Shown here: in pieces, positions 11,323 through 21,134 of the stretch
Numbering within the stretch: position 1 is the stretch's first letter
Layout of the letters: every line of letters begins with the position of its first letter
Source of the DNA: CBDIHP01 sp965279195
GTDB lineage: Bacteria; Planctomycetota; Planctomycetia; Isosphaerales; Isosphaeraceae
DNA: 64,000 bases
Direction: 5' to 3'
NCBI GenBank assembly: GCA_965279195.1
Contig: CBDIHP010000047.1
Location: forward strand, 248,001 to 312,000
Translations under genes and position numbers: made by a program
Notes under the pieces: model-generated
Databases searched by the model: none
Seen by the model: the letters and a program-made list of their open reading frames with translations, nothing else
Told to the model about the DNA's origin: nothing

Positions 11323-13485
11323 CTCGGCGCCCGGGATGGTCTGGAGCCGCTTGCCGGCGGCCTCGGGCCGGGGCTTGAGGGCGCCGATGACGGCGCCGAC
11401 GGCGTCCTTGAGGGCGGGGTCGGGCTCGGATTCGAGCGCCTGCAACAGCCGCTTCTCCTGGTCGTTGATCAGGAGCGGGCCGAAGCGGCGGATGTGCTTG
11501 GCGAGCTGCTGCGCCGCCGAGAGCCGCAGCGGGGCGGGCTTGCTCGGGTCGAGGAAGGTCGCCGCCAGGCCGCGCTGGACGTCCGCGCCGGGGACGTCGC
11601 CCATCGCCGGCGACACGTCGGCCGCGCGGTTGGGGTCGCCCAGGGCCATGGTCAGTGCGGGGGCAGCGGCCGCCAGGTCGGACTCGAACGGGTTGCCCGG
11701 CCGGTTGGCGATCTTGCCCAGCAGGGCCGACGCCTTCTTCGCCAGCGCGGTGCGTTCCTCCGCGCCCAGGGCCCGGACGCCCCGCTTCTTCAGGCCATCC
11801 GCGAGTTCGCTCTTGAGCACATCGGCATTCGCCGGCGTGACGATGAATCGGGTCCCAGGGAAATTCGCCAGCCGCGACGACAGCCTGGATTGCAGGGCCA
11901 GCTCGCCGATCACGAACACCGGCAGGCCGGCCGTGCGGGCGTCGGCCTTGAGGTTCGAGAGCGTGTCGTCGAGGTTCCAGGGCCCCTGCACGAAGTGCGG
12001 GTCCACCACGATCAGCTCGACGTCGGCCGTGTCCGACGCCCACTGGAAGCCCTTGGCGCCGGTGGGGGCGACGAGGGCGTCATAGCCGATCTCCTTGAGC
12101 AGGGCCGCCGTCTGGTTGCCGCGCGCCACGTTGCCGTCGATCAGGACGGCGCGGGGCCGGGACTGGTTGCGGACGAACCACGACAGGACGGGCACGAGCC
12201 GGCTGGATCCGGGGAAGACGGTGCGGGGGTCGAGGTTGAGGATGGCCTCGGCCGCGGCGAGCTGGACGCGGCGGTCGGGGGCCGAGAGGGCCTCGACGAG
12301 CGGCTGGGGCCCGCCGCTGGAGTAGAGCGAGTCGCGGCTGGTGACCTGGCCGAGCAGCTCGACGGCGTTCACGGCGAGGTCGGATCGGCCGTCGGCGATC
12401 GAAGTGCGGACGAGCTGGGTCAGCACGGCCGGGCCGGCGGCGAGGGCGCCGGCCTTGGCGGAGGCGGGGTCGGCCTCGATGGCCAGCGCGAGGAACGACG
12501 CCTGCGCGCCCTGGTCGGCCGGGGCGAGGGCCAGCGCCTTGCGGGCGGCCCGCAGGCCCAGGGCCGTCTCGGCCTCCTGGCGAGGCACGGTCTTCGACAC
12601 CGGGGTCTTGGACGCATCGTCCCACGCCCAGATGAGCACGGACTCGCCCGGGAATCGGTAGCCGTGCGTGTGGTAGCGCCTGGCCTCCTCGGACAGCACC
12701 TTCACGGCCGACTTCGGCTGGGTCTCATAGGTCGATCCGGTGATCTGTTCGATGGCCTTGAGCACGCGGGGCCTGGCGGCCGCGCCGGGGGCGCTATCGG
12801 GCAGGGCGGCGAGGTAGAGCAGGTCGGGCAGGGCCCGCGCGTCGCCGATCTCGCCGAGCGCCTTGGCCGCGTCGGAGACGAGCGTGGCGTCGGTGCTGTC
12901 GAGGGTGGCGATCAGCGGCGGCCCGGCGCCCTTCTCGAGCTTGCCCAGGCCGGTCACGAGCGCGGTGCGGGTGGTCAGGTCGGTGCTGGGTTCGACGAGC
13001 GCCTTGATGATCGGCGGCACGGCGTAGGGGCCGGCCTCGCGGAGCCGGTCGATGGCGTACTTGCGCTCCTCGGTGCTGGCCTTGAGCGCGGCGATGAACC
13101 GCTGGACCCGCTCGGGCCGGGTGGCGGCGCGGCGGCTGGCCTCGGAGAGCTTGGATGTGATCGTCTGGGCGAGCGGCCGGGTGGCCGCGTCGTCGATGAG
13201 CCGGAGGACCGAACCGGTGCCGTACTTGTCCCGGACGGCGAGGAGGGTGTCGTCGTCGGGGTTGGCGGCGAGGAACGCCTTGAGGTAGGGGACCGCCTGC
13301 TCGGGCTGGCCGGCCCGGATCAGGTAATCGGCGACCTCCCAGTTCTCAAGCGGCGTGGTCGGCTTGCGGGCGAAGCTCTCCAGCCCGGGCGCCTGGGCCG
13401 GGGCGGGGGAGGGGGCGGCGAGGGCGAAGAACCCTCCCAGCCCCAGGACGACCGCCAGCGTCGGCACGGTTCGGCTCAACGGCAT
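11320..13485 (-). CDS. Secreted HEAT-repeat protein with a receiver-like domain
   Basis: This 721-residue protein has a signal peptide (hydrophobic stretch to ALAAPSPAPAQA), a short TPR-like segment (YLIRAGQPEQAVPYLKAFLA), and HEAT-like repeats from about residue 130 to 250 and 370 to 430. Residues about 437-560 resemble a response-regulator receiver fold: AVLIDGNVARG, then YDALVAPTGAKGF, then ELIVVDPHF with Asp where a phosphoacceptor could sit, then GLPVFVIGELAL. The HEAT part may bind proteins. A receiver-like fold outside the cytoplasm would be a pseudo-receiver, so its role is unclear. The gene starts three bases after lysA ends on the same strand and is probably cotranscribed with it. 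Confidence 0.75.
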   Translation of the reverse strand: MPLSRTVPTLAVVLGLGGFFALAAPSPAPAQAPGLESFARKPTTPLENWEVADYLIRAGQPEQAVPYLKAFLAANPDDDTLLAVRDKYGTGSVLRLIDDAATRPLAQTITSKLSEASRRAATRPERVQRFIAALKASTEERKYAIDRLREAGPYAVPPIIKALVEPSTDLTTRTALVTGLGKLEKGAGPPLIATLDSTDATLVSDAAKALGEIGDARALPDLLYLAALPDSAPGAAARPRVLKAIEQITGSTYETQPKSAVKVLSEEARRYHTHGYRFPGESVLIWAWDDASKTPVSKTVPRQEAETALGLRAARKALALAPADQGAQASFLALAIEADPASAKAGALAAGPAVLTQLVRTSIADGRSDLAVNAVELLGQVTSRDSLYSSGGPQPLVEALSAPDRRVQLAAAEAILNLDPRTVFPGSSRLVPVLSWFVRNQSRPRAVLIDGNVARGNQTAALLKEIGYDALVAPTGAKGFQWASDTADVELIVVDPHFVQGPWNLDDTLSNLKADARTAGLPVFVIGELALQSRLSSRLANFPGTRFIVTPANADVLKSELADGLKKRGVRALGAEERTALAKKASALLGKIANRPGNPFESDLAAAAPALTMALGDPNRAADVSPAMGDVPGADVQRGLAATFLDPSKPAPLRLSAAQQLAKHIRRFGPLLINDQEKRLLQALESEPDPALKDAVGAVIGALKPRPEAAGKRLQTIPGAE

Positions 13486-13488
13486 CGT

Positions 13489-14802
13489 TTAGGCTCCAAG
13501 TCCTGCGCCGGCCGCCTCGAGCGCGGCCCGTTCCTGTTGGATCAAGTCTTCATACGTCTCGCGACGCCGGGCGAGCGTCACCTTGCCGCCGTCGACCAGC
13601 AGCTCGGCGGCGCGGGGCCGGGTGTTGTAGTTCGAGGCCATCACCATGCCGTAGGCCCCGGCCGAGAACACGGCCAGGAGCGAGCCCGGCTCCATCTTCG
13701 GCAGGGCGCGGTCCTTGGCGAGGAAGTCGCCGCTCTCGCAGACCGGGCCGACGACGTCCCAGGGCTCGGTGCCGGGGATCTCCGCCTCGAAGTCGGCCGG
13801 GGGCGCGGGCAGGCCGGCGGGGACCTCGACGGGCCAGATCCGGTGGAAGCTCTCGTAGAGCGCGGGGCGGATCAGGTCGTTCATCGCCGCGTCCTGGATC
13901 ACGAACCGCTTGTCGCCCGACTGCTTGGTGTAGAGCACCCGGCTGACCAGGAGGCCCGAATTCCCCGCGATCACGCGGCCGGGTTCCATCGCCAGGCGGA
14001 CATTCGCCGACTTGATGATGGGGACGACCACCTTCGCGAACTCGGCCACCTGCTTCGCCTCATGGCCGCGATAGGCGATGCCGAAGCCGCCGCCCATGTT
14101 GAACCACTCGATCGGGTGGCCCATGCCGCGGAGCTGCGCGATGATGTCCACCGCCTTGGTCGCCGCGCCGGCGTACGGATCGGTGGTCGTGATCTGCGAG
14201 CCGATGTGCATGTGCATGCCGATCATCGACACGCTCGACAGCCCGACGATCTGCTCCGCCAGGCGGAGCGACCGGTCGATGTCCATGCCGAACTTCGACT
14301 CCTTCTTGCCCGTCGAGATGTAACGATGCGTCTTGGGGTCGACGTCCGGGTTGACCCGCAGCGCGATGGGCGCGACCTTGCCGAGCGATTTGGCGACGCG
14401 GGCGATGGCGTCGAGCTCGGCCTCGCTCTCGACGTTGAACATGAGCACGCCGGCGTTGATCCCGGCGGCGATCTCCTCATCCGTCTTGCCGACGCCCGCG
14501 AACACCGTCTTGCCCGGGTCGCCCCCGGCCGTCTGCACGCGGAACAGCTCGCCGCCGGAGACCACGTCGAACCCGCTGGCGCTGTCCGCCATGACCTTGA
14601 GGATCGACAGGTTCGAGTTGGCCTTGACGGAGTAGCAGACCAGGGGCTTCAGCTCCGCGAACGCATCCTGGAGCGCCTTGAGCTGCCCGAGGATCGCCCC
14701 CTGGCTGTAGATATAAAGGGGCGTCCCGTATTTAGCGGCGAGGTCCGCCACGGGGATCTCTTCGCAGTACAGCTTGCCCGACTCGTAGTGGAACAGTTCC
14801 AT
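13489..14802 (-). CDS. lysA: Diaminopimelate decarboxylase
   Basis: This 437-residue PLP enzyme removes carbon dioxide from meso-diaminopimelate to form lysine, the last step of the pathway, in the cytoplasm. The PLP lysine lies in CYSVKANSN (about residue 60), the phosphate-binding glycines in FNMGGGFGIAY, and later motifs include MEPGRVIAGNSG, the catalytic Cys in CESGDFLAKDR and the tail MASNYNTRPRAAELLV. The start ATG at 14802 begins MELFHYESGKLYCEEIP, which fits the family N-terminus; a longer reading is not supported. The downstream HEAT protein gene follows after 3 bases. argH lies just upstream on the same strand. Confidence 0.95.
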   Translation of the reverse strand: MELFHYESGKLYCEEIPVADLAAKYGTPLYIYSQGAILGQLKALQDAFAELKPLVCYSVKANSNLSILKVMADSASGFDVVSGGELFRVQTAGGDPGKTVFAGVGKTDEEIAAGINAGVLMFNVESEAELDAIARVAKSLGKVAPIALRVNPDVDPKTHRYISTGKKESKFGMDIDRSLRLAEQIVGLSSVSMIGMHMHIGSQITTTDPYAGAATKAVDIIAQLRGMGHPIEWFNMGGGFGIAYRGHEAKQVAEFAKVVVPIIKSANVRLAMEPGRVIAGNSGLLVSRVLYTKQSGDKRFVIQDAAMNDLIRPALYESFHRIWPVEVPAGLPAPPADFEAEIPGTEPWDVVGPVCESGDFLAKDRALPKMEPGSLLAVFSAGAYGMVMASNYNTRPRAAELLVDGGKVTLARRRETYEDLIQQERAALEAAGAGLGA

Positions 14803-14929
14803 CGTTCTTCGCCAGTAGGGTGTGGTGCCACGCGGCCAACCGGGCCGCGTCCACCGCACCGACAGTTGCCCGGGACGTAATGTTCGTTCTGGATGCGAGA
14901 AATGTCTTCGGGAGGGGGGAGGGGGCCCG

Positions 14930-16312
14930 CTACGCCTTGAGCTTGTCCTTCCAGCGCTTGAGCTGGGCCTCGACCTGGGCCGGGGCCGTCGAGCCGTACG
15001 ACTGGAAGGCCTTGACCGCGTTGGCGACGCCGAGCGTGGATTTCACGCCGGCGTCGAGCCCGGGGTGGGCCTTCGCGTAGGCGTCGTCGGGGAGGTCGGC
15101 GAGGCGGACGCCGGCCTGCTCGGCCTGGCGGACGAGGTGGCCGACGATCTCGTGGCCGGTGCGCTGGGGGATCCCCTTCTTGATCAGGACTTCCATCAAG
15201 GTGGTCGCGTCGAGGAACCCCTCGTCGAGCCGGGCGGCGATCTTCTCGGCCCGGAGCTTCGCCCCGTCGACCACGAGCGCGGCCAGTTCGAGGCAGGCTT
15301 CCACGGTGTCGAAGGCGTCGAAGAGCGGCTCCTTGTCCTCCTGGAGGTCGCGGTGGTCCGACTCAGCGGCAGGCCTTTCACAAGGACCAACAGCGTCGTC
15401 AAGGAGCCCACCACGCGCGCCACCCGGCCGCGGATCAGTTCGAGGACGTCCGGGTTCTTCTTCTGCGGCATGATGCTGCTGCCGGTGCAGAGCCGGTCGG
15501 GCAGGGCCAGGAAGGAGAACTCCTGGGTCGACCAGATGACCCACTCCTCCGCCCAGCCGGCCAGGTGCTCGGCGATCATCGTCAGCGTGAACACCGACTC
15601 CAGCGCGAAGTCGCGGTCGCTGGAGACGTCCATGCTGTTGGCGGCCACCCCGTCGAACCCGAGGGCCTTGGCGACCTGGTCGCGGTCGATGGGCAGCGAG
15701 GTCCCCGCCATGGCTGCCGCGCCGAGAGGCAGCACGTTGAGGCGCTTTCGGGCATCGGCCACGCGGCTCCGGTCGCGTTCGAGCTTCTCGACGTAGGCGA
15801 GGAAGTAGTGGGCGGCGAGGACCGGCTGGGCGCGCTGGAGGTGCGTGTAGCCGGGGATGATCAGGTCCTTGTGCCGCTCGGCGGCGTGCACGAAGGCGAC
15901 CTGGAGCGTCGCCAGGTTCTTGTCGACCCGGTCGAGCGCATCCCGTGTCCAGAGCTTGACATCGGTCGCGACCTGGTCGTTGCGGCTGCGAGCCGTGTGG
16001 AGCTTCCGGCCGACGTCGCCGAGCCGCCTCGATGAGGGCGGCCTCGACGTGCATGTGGATGTCCTCGCGTTCGAGGACGAACGCGAACTTGCCCGACTCG
16101 ATCTCGGCCTTGATTTCCAACAGGCCTCGCACAATTTTCTGGCACTCATCGGGGGTGATGAGTCCGACGTGCGAGAGCATCTCGGCGTGCGCGATCGATC
16201 CCCGGATGTCGTGCTCGAAGAGACGACGGTCAAAGGAGATAGATTCGGTGAAAATCTCGACTCGGCGGTCGGTCCCCTGCCCGAAACGTCCGCCCCAGGG
16301 CTTCTCGGCCAA
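14930..16312 (-). pseudogene. argH: Argininosuccinate lyase, disrupted by two frameshifts
   Basis: ArgH splits argininosuccinate to arginine and fumarate. The N-terminus (AEKPWGGRFGQ) fits a TTG start at 16312 behind GGGAGGGGG. The frame breaks near 16028, where one extra G follows the LIE codons (expected LIERLGDVGRKLHTARSRNDQ-like order), continues in a second frame through TARSRNDQVATD and the signature GSSIMPQKKNPD, and returns to the first frame near 15365, where two extra bases lie after GLPLS. There the usual A-Y-N before RDLQEDKEP is read as S-D-H. With both shifts corrected the protein has the normal length of about 460 residues. Either the gene is decaying or the sequence has errors; all catalytic signatures are otherwise present. 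Confidence 0.85.
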
Positions 16313-16540
16313 GGCTCCCCCTCCCGGCGACCCTCTTCGCACGTGCGCAACCTTGCGGCACGACGCCCCCAAGTTTAGGCAACCGGTGGGGGTGTGTCAA
16401 TTCGCCGCCACGGGCGGGCCCAGGGGAGGCCCGATCCGGACCCTCGGGCGCGTTCCCGGCGGCCCGTTGCACGACGGGCGGACCGTTGCGGATGGGATCA
16501 ACGGGACGATCCTTGAAATCCGAGGAAGGAAGGTGCGGCC

Positions 16541-17570
16541 ATGAAACGCATTGTGCTCTGCTTCGACGGGACCTGGAACCACCCCGACGCCGACGGGATC
16601 CCCGAGGACAGGCGGGTCGAGACGAATGTCCGGCGGTTCTACCGGTCGGTCGCGCCGATCGGCAACGACGGCGTGCCTCAGGCCCCCTGGTACAATGAGG
16701 GCATCGGCGTCAACATCTGGGACAAGCTCCCCGCGGCCTTCGGCGCCGGCCTGGATAAGCACATCATCGACGGCTACACCCACCTGGTCGAGACCTACGA
16801 GGACGGCGACGAGGTCTACATCCTCGGGTTCAGCCGGGGCGCCTACACCGCGAGGAGCCTCGTGGGCCTGATCCGCAACTGCGGCCTGGTCCGGCCGGGC
16901 GCGTTCCAGCTGGCCTGGATCGGCATGGCGTACGGCATCTACCGGACGCGAGACGACAAGGTCGATTCCGTCACCGCGGTGTCGTTCCGCTCGAAGTTCG
17001 CGAGGCAGATCCCGATCCACTTCCTGGGCATCTGGGATACCGTCGGCGCGCTCGGCATCCCCCTGGGACAGCTCCAGGAGATCAACCGGCGGTACTACCA
17101 GTTCCACGACGCCAAGTTGAGCAAGATCGTCAAGAACGCCTACCATGCCATCGCGATCGATGAGCACCGGGTGGACTACGACGTCACCCTCTGGTCGCCC
17201 AACACGCCGGAGCCCGGCCAGGTCCTCGAACAGCGGTGGTTCGTCGGTGCCCACTGCGACGTCGGCGGCGGCTATCCCGACCGGCAGCTCTCCGACATCG
17301 CCCTGCGCTGGATGCAGGACAAGGCCACCGAGGCCGGCCTGGCCGTCGCGCCGGTGGGGGTATCCCCCGCCAACGCCCTGGGCCCAACGACCGACTCCTT
17401 CGCGGCGTTCCTCAACGGCCTGTACGCCGAGAGGCACACGCGGGAATTTCCGCAACATGCTCCAGACGACGTTCGGGAACGAGGTACACGACGACAGCGT
17501 CGACGTCCGCCGCCGAGACGCCACCCTCGGCTACGCCCCCACGAACCGCATCCTCCCGCCGCTGATCTGA
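16541..17570 (+). pseudogene. DUF2235 alpha/beta-hydrolase-like protein, one frameshift near the 3' end
   Basis: The protein begins MKRIVLCFDGTWNHPDAD, the hallmark of the DUF2235 family, and contains the nucleophile elbow GFSRGAYTAR (near residue 96), FLGIWDTVGALG and GAHCDVGGGYPD with a likely catalytic Asp/His. Members are phospholipase-like, and some are type VI effectors (family knowledge). At 17447-17449 a TTT run appears to hold one T too many: the annotated frame then runs on as unrelated sequence, whereas dropping one base gives FRNMLQTTFGNE and a normal ending at 17570, total 342 residues. A good ribosome-binding site AGGAAGG precedes the ATG. No vgrG or immunity-type neighbour is seen. 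Confidence 0.8.
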
Positions 17571-17576
17571 TCCGCC

Positions 17577-17617
17577 CCCTCTGGAGTGCGGCAGTCCGGC
17601 TGCCGCACTCCAGAGGG
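17577..17617. terminator. Strong bidirectional hairpin (family A repeat) between convergent genes
   Basis: Two perfect 18-bp arms (17577-17594 and 17600-17617, core CTGGAGTGCGGCAG) surround a 5-base loop. The hairpin lies seven bases after the DUF2235 stop and just behind the end of the convergent Rpn gene, so it could end transcription from both sides. It is a copy of interspersed repeat family A. Confidence 0.7.
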
Positions 17618-17623
17618 TTTCCA

Positions 17624-18560
17624 TCAAGAGCCGCGCAAGGCGTCGTCCCAGGTGCGGGCGTCGCGGAGCCGCTCGGCGATGGCCTCCAGCGCCTCGCGGT
17701 CGCCCAGACCCCGGATGTAATCCAGCGTCGCCCCATCCGGGTCGCCCAGCCACTTCCCGCCCAGCCGCAGGACAAGCTGGCGGGCCTCCTCGACCAGCCC
17801 TTCCTCAAGGCCTTCTTGACGGCCTTCCTCAAGGCCTTCTTGACGGCCTTCTTGACGGCCTTGTTGACGGCCCTCCTTGCGGCCTTCCCTCAGGCCGGCC
17901 TTGAGGCCCTCTCTGACCGCCGCCTGATAGGTGCTCGACTCCTTCATCGCGCTCACCCCCTCGAGCAGTTGGTCAACCAGCCCGGACGGATACTTCAGGC
18001 CCATCAGGACCCAGCTCGCCGCCCACAGACGTTCGACTTCCGCGGGCGGGGCCTCGGCCCGGAACCGCCGGTCCATCGCATACACCACCTCGGCCGGGTC
18101 CGTGCCGTCCAGGTCGCACAGCGGGGCCAGAGGCAGGACACCCAGGCCGCAGGCCAGGATCCGCTCGACCGGCAACAGCCACGGCCGCACCACAGTATAC
18201 TCGAAATCGAACGCCCCACGCACCGTCAGCCGGCCCGTCAACCTCGGCGAGTCGGCCTTGGGGCGCAGCAGCACCAGGACCGAGCGGATCGGCACCTTGT
18301 GCCGTTCATAAAGCATGCCGTGGTAGCCCATCAGGCGAAAGAGCAGGTCGGGGTCGGGGCCCGACTGGAACTCGACGTCGACGATGCGGGGATGGCGGCC
18401 CGGAAGCCACAGCACCTTGTCGGCCATCTTGGTCACGGTCGACAGGTCGGCGTTGATCAGTTGCGACGCGTCGCCCCCGCCGCCAGCCGAGCAGGTCGAG
18501 CCAGTCGGCGGGCGCGATCTCGATCAGCGCCTTGGTCGTCGCGTCGTAGGGCTTGCTCAA
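17624..18560 (-). pseudogene. Rpn-family PD-(D/E)XK nuclease/transposase-like protein, one frameshift
   Basis: The gene starts at ATG 18560 (MSKPYDATTKALIEIAPADW). The frame changes in a G-rich run near 18470-18490 and continues as SQLINADLSTVTKMADKVLW. The remainder has the Rpn pattern: RIVDVEFQSGPDPDLLFR carries the nuclease Asp and Glu-x-Gln, followed by MGYHGMLYERH. Near the C-terminus lies a charged repeat of the type REGRxEGRQEG (about 14 units of 3-4 residues), usual for Rpn proteins and visible in the DNA at 17800-17890 as short tandem repeats. Rpn proteins are linked to DNA cleavage and recombination. With the one-base indel corrected the length is about 311 residues. It is convergent with the DUF2235 gene. 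Confidence 0.75.
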
Positions 18561-18657
18561 GGTCGGGCTCCCCGGGTTCGGGCCAACCGGGCCCTATCCC
18601 AAGGAGTAGGTCACGTTCCGCCTCGCGCCAAATCGGGATGTTGCCTCAAGACCACAC

Positions 18658-18726
18658 GTAGGGTCCGCCATTGCGCACCAATCTTTCACACATCAACACC
18701 CATCGGCCCGCAATAGCGGTCCCTAC
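18658..18726. repeat. Repeat family B copy overlapping a stop codon
   Basis: GTAGGGTCCGCCATTGCGCACCAA at the left and GGCCCGCAATAGCGGTCCCTAC at the right are imperfect inverted copies of the palindrome at 11223-11289. The right arm includes the TAG stop codon of the minus-strand gene at 18723. Confidence 0.65.
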
Positions 18727-19811
18727 GCGAAGCCCTCGACCTCGATCGACGGGTGCACGGTCTTCAGGAGGATCAGGAGGGCAGGGAAGTCGTGGAATTT
18801 ATTGATACACTCGACCCGGCCCGTTCGATACGCGATCGTGAAATACTTCCGCTGCCTGTGCAGCCAGTAGCTCGTGGCGATCGAGCGGATCGAGCGGATC
18901 GGGATCGACCGGTTCGGGGAGGAGCCGGGCCAGGGGTGGAGGGTCAGCGTGCGGTCGGAATGCACGCGGATCTCGGCCGGGTACCGGCGGTTCCCCCAGA
19001 ACAGGAAGAGGCCCACCGCGCAGGGCAACAGGCCGACGAGGTTGCCGGTGAGCAGGAGCCCCAGGCCGATCACGAAGAAGAGTCCGGACAACGCCTCCAT
19101 CACCCATTTCGTGAACATCGCGGGCCTCTGGAGCGTGTGGATGGCCACGGTCTCCGGGACGGTCTCCTCATCGACCACGGCGTCGGCGAGGATCGAGCCG
19201 ATTGCGGCGGGGGAGGCCGGGGACGTCTCGGGGGCGCGGTCGGCGAGGCGACGGACCAGCCCGGCGACCGCGCGGACGTCGCCGATATCCAGGAATCCCA
19301 GGCGGTCGTCGAGGTCGGTGAGCGGGGGAATCCAGAACGGCCGACGCCCGAAGATCAGGCTGCCCGAGCCCCCGCCCGACTCGCGGGACTCCGCCAGCGC
19401 CAGGCGGTCGACCGGATACGAATCCGTCCGGGGATTCCCGAAGAAATCCGGCCGCACGACGATCGCGCGGCGCTCGGTGAGGAGGTAACGCGTCCGTCGG
19501 GCCCGCCTCCACGCCAGGAACGGCTCGGCCAATGCGCGGCCCATCACCAGGGCGAGGAGCAGTGCGAAAACCGTCGCCCCGGGATCGACGCCAAGGCGGC
19601 CCCGGCCCGGACCGGCGCCCGCCTTCCCCCCCAGCAGCCCGAGCAGTAGGATGCAGCCCATCGAGGCGACGACGAACGCCGGCAGCACCCGCCGCAGAGC
19701 CAGATCCCAAGGGCCCGGCCGCCCCGTCCAGAGGACCTTCTCCTTCGCCTTGAGGAGATCGGCCTCGATCGCCCCGACGCCGAGCGGGTCGCCATCGAAT
19801 TCGGGATCCAT
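18723..19811 (-). CDS. Multi-pass membrane protein with PH-like domain, function unknown
   Basis: This 362-residue protein (ATG 19811, MDPEFDGDPLGVGAIEADLL) has two N-terminal hydrophobic helices (about residues 44-64 and 81-99) followed by TRYLLTERRAIVVRPDFFG, which resembles the start of a bacterial PH (YdbT/DUF304-like) domain. A second hydrophobic region (about 232-265) precedes another beta-rich stretch ending in a helix (INKFHDFPALLILLKTV). This suggests a membrane-bound protein with cytosolic beta domains. The first ATG of the open frame (19892) has no upstream signal; 19811 is preferred on the acidic family-like start. No functional partner is evident next to it. Confidence 0.6.
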   Translation of the reverse strand: MDPEFDGDPLGVGAIEADLLKAKEKVLWTGRPGPWDLALRRVLPAFVVASMGCILLLGLLGGKAGAGPGRGRLGVDPGATVFALLLALVMGRALAEPFLAWRRARRTRYLLTERRAIVVRPDFFGNPRTDSYPVDRLALAESRESGGGSGSLIFGRRPFWIPPLTDLDDRLGFLDIGDVRAVAGLVRRLADRAPETSPASPAAIGSILADAVVDEETVPETVAIHTLQRPAMFTKWVMEALSGLFFVIGLGLLLTGNLVGLLPCAVGLFLFWGNRRYPAEIRVHSDRTLTLHPWPGSSPNRSIPIRSIRSIATSYWLHRQRKYFTIAYRTGRVECINKFHDFPALLILLKTVHPSIEVEGFA

Positions 19812-19909
19812 GACGTCCTCAGATCGAAGTGTGCCGGCACGATTTCCTGAGAATGGCAAGGCGGGCCGCCGGACGCGCCGACGGCCCCGCATGCGTCACG
19901 GATGACGGT

Positions 19910-21019
19910 TCATCCCTCGTCCTCGTCCGCCAGGTCGCGGATGTAGGCGAGGGCCTCTTCGAGTTCGCAGACGATGGCGCCGGGCTGCCGGCCGCGAGAG
20001 TCGAACTCGCGGAGGAGCATGAGGTCCTCGAACTCCTCCGACTGCACCAGCCGCTGCCGGGCGCGGGCACCCAGCGTGCCCTGCTGATACGCGAGCGCGT
20101 CCATGTGCAGGGCGATGAGGGTCTCGGTGCGCCCGGTGATGGTGCCTTCGAGCGCCATCAGGCCGGCGGCGACGTGGTCGTGGGGGTCGATGGCCTTGCC
20201 GACGTCGTGCAGGAGGGCGGCGAGGAGGAATTCCTCGTCGTAGCCCCGCTCGTCGCGGGCCAGTTCGAAGACCTGGAGGCTGTGGTAGAGGGCGTCCCCC
20301 TCGGGGTGGTACTTCGGGCTCTGCTTCACCCCTTCGAGGGGGCGCAAGAGCATGCGATAGAGTTCGAATCGGTCGATGTGTTCCTCGACCCGCCCGACCT
20401 CGAGGTCGAGGTCGATGCCGGGGTATTCGGCCCGGAGGGCCTGCTCCAGCTCGGCGATGGAGGCCTTCTCGATGGCCTTGCCGGTGATGGAACTCTTGAA
20501 GTTGTAGGAGAGCTTGTCCTCGGGGCAGAGGGTCAATTCGTAGTTATAGCGGTCATGCACGTGGATGTGTGTGAAGACGCGTTCTTCCCCGTGCTTGATG
20601 ATCCGTTTATGCTCGACGTCGTGGTCGAGCCCGGCCTCGTCGAGCGCGTCGGTGACGAGCGCGAGGCTGTCGGAGAAGACGTGGATGTCGATGTCGGACC
20701 CCTGCCGGACGTGGCCGGTCCAGACGCTGCCGATCAGGCGCGGGCGGAACCGGGCGATCCTCCGCATGAGCCGGAGGGCCTCGATCCGCATGTCCTTCAA
20801 GTTCTCCAGCCGCTTCGGCCCCTCGTGCATGCGGGCCATCGCCTGGATCTGGTCGCGGATCTCGGCATTCGAGGGCAAATCCCCCGGCCGGAACCGATAC
20901 TCCAGGCCCAGTTGTTTCGCGGCCTTCCGCTTCGCGGTGAAGTACTCCGTCTCCGCCCGCGAATACATCATCTGCGCCGCCAGGAACGCAATCTGGCGCC
21001 GGATGCGTTCATCCGCCAT
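19910..21019 (-). CDS. Nucleotidyltransferase fused to an HD hydrolase domain
   Basis: This 369-residue protein carries a DNA-polymerase-beta-type nucleotidyltransferase in the first half: LIGSVWTGHVRQGSDIDIHVF (about residues 98-118) has the G-S and D-x-D motifs, and LTLCPEDK may give the third acid. In the second half is an HD domain: YHSLQVFELA supplies the first His, LLAALLHDVGKAIDPHDH the H-D pair and further ligands, and ALHMDAL a later His. The arrangement recalls tRNA nucleotidyltransferases and (p)ppGpp-like or GlnD-like enzymes, but the length and motifs match none fully. It could add and remove nucleotides on an RNA or protein. Its ATG at 21019 has no strong ribosome-binding site; TTG 21025 is possible. 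Confidence 0.75.
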   Translation of the reverse strand: MADERIRRQIAFLAAQMMYSRAETEYFTAKRKAAKQLGLEYRFRPGDLPSNAEIRDQIQAMARMHEGPKRLENLKDMRIEALRLMRRIARFRPRLIGSVWTGHVRQGSDIDIHVFSDSLALVTDALDEAGLDHDVEHKRIIKHGEERVFTHIHVHDRYNYELTLCPEDKLSYNFKSSITGKAIEKASIAELEQALRAEYPGIDLDLEVGRVEEHIDRFELYRMLLRPLEGVKQSPKYHPEGDALYHSLQVFELARDERGYDEEFLLAALLHDVGKAIDPHDHVAAGLMALEGTITGRTETLIALHMDALAYQQGTLGARARQRLVQSEEFEDLMLLREFDSRGRQPGAIVCELEEALAYIRDLADEDEG

Positions 21020-21134
21020 GTTCAATCATGTGCCGATTTAACGCCCATCGCAGCGGCACCGGGCGATCTTATCCGCCCCGGACATCGGGGAGGCTCTGCT
21101 GTCCTCGGGAGACCATCCGGCTCCCGTCACAAGG

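Noticed and set aside
11494..14880. An 1128-codon plus-strand frame across lysA and the HEAT gene
   Set aside because: It lies opposite two well-supported genes and has a low-complexity Gly/Arg composition.
17800..17890. Short tandem repeats that could suggest a CRISPR-like or satellite array
   Set aside because: They are the coding repeats (REGRQEG type) of the Rpn-family protein.
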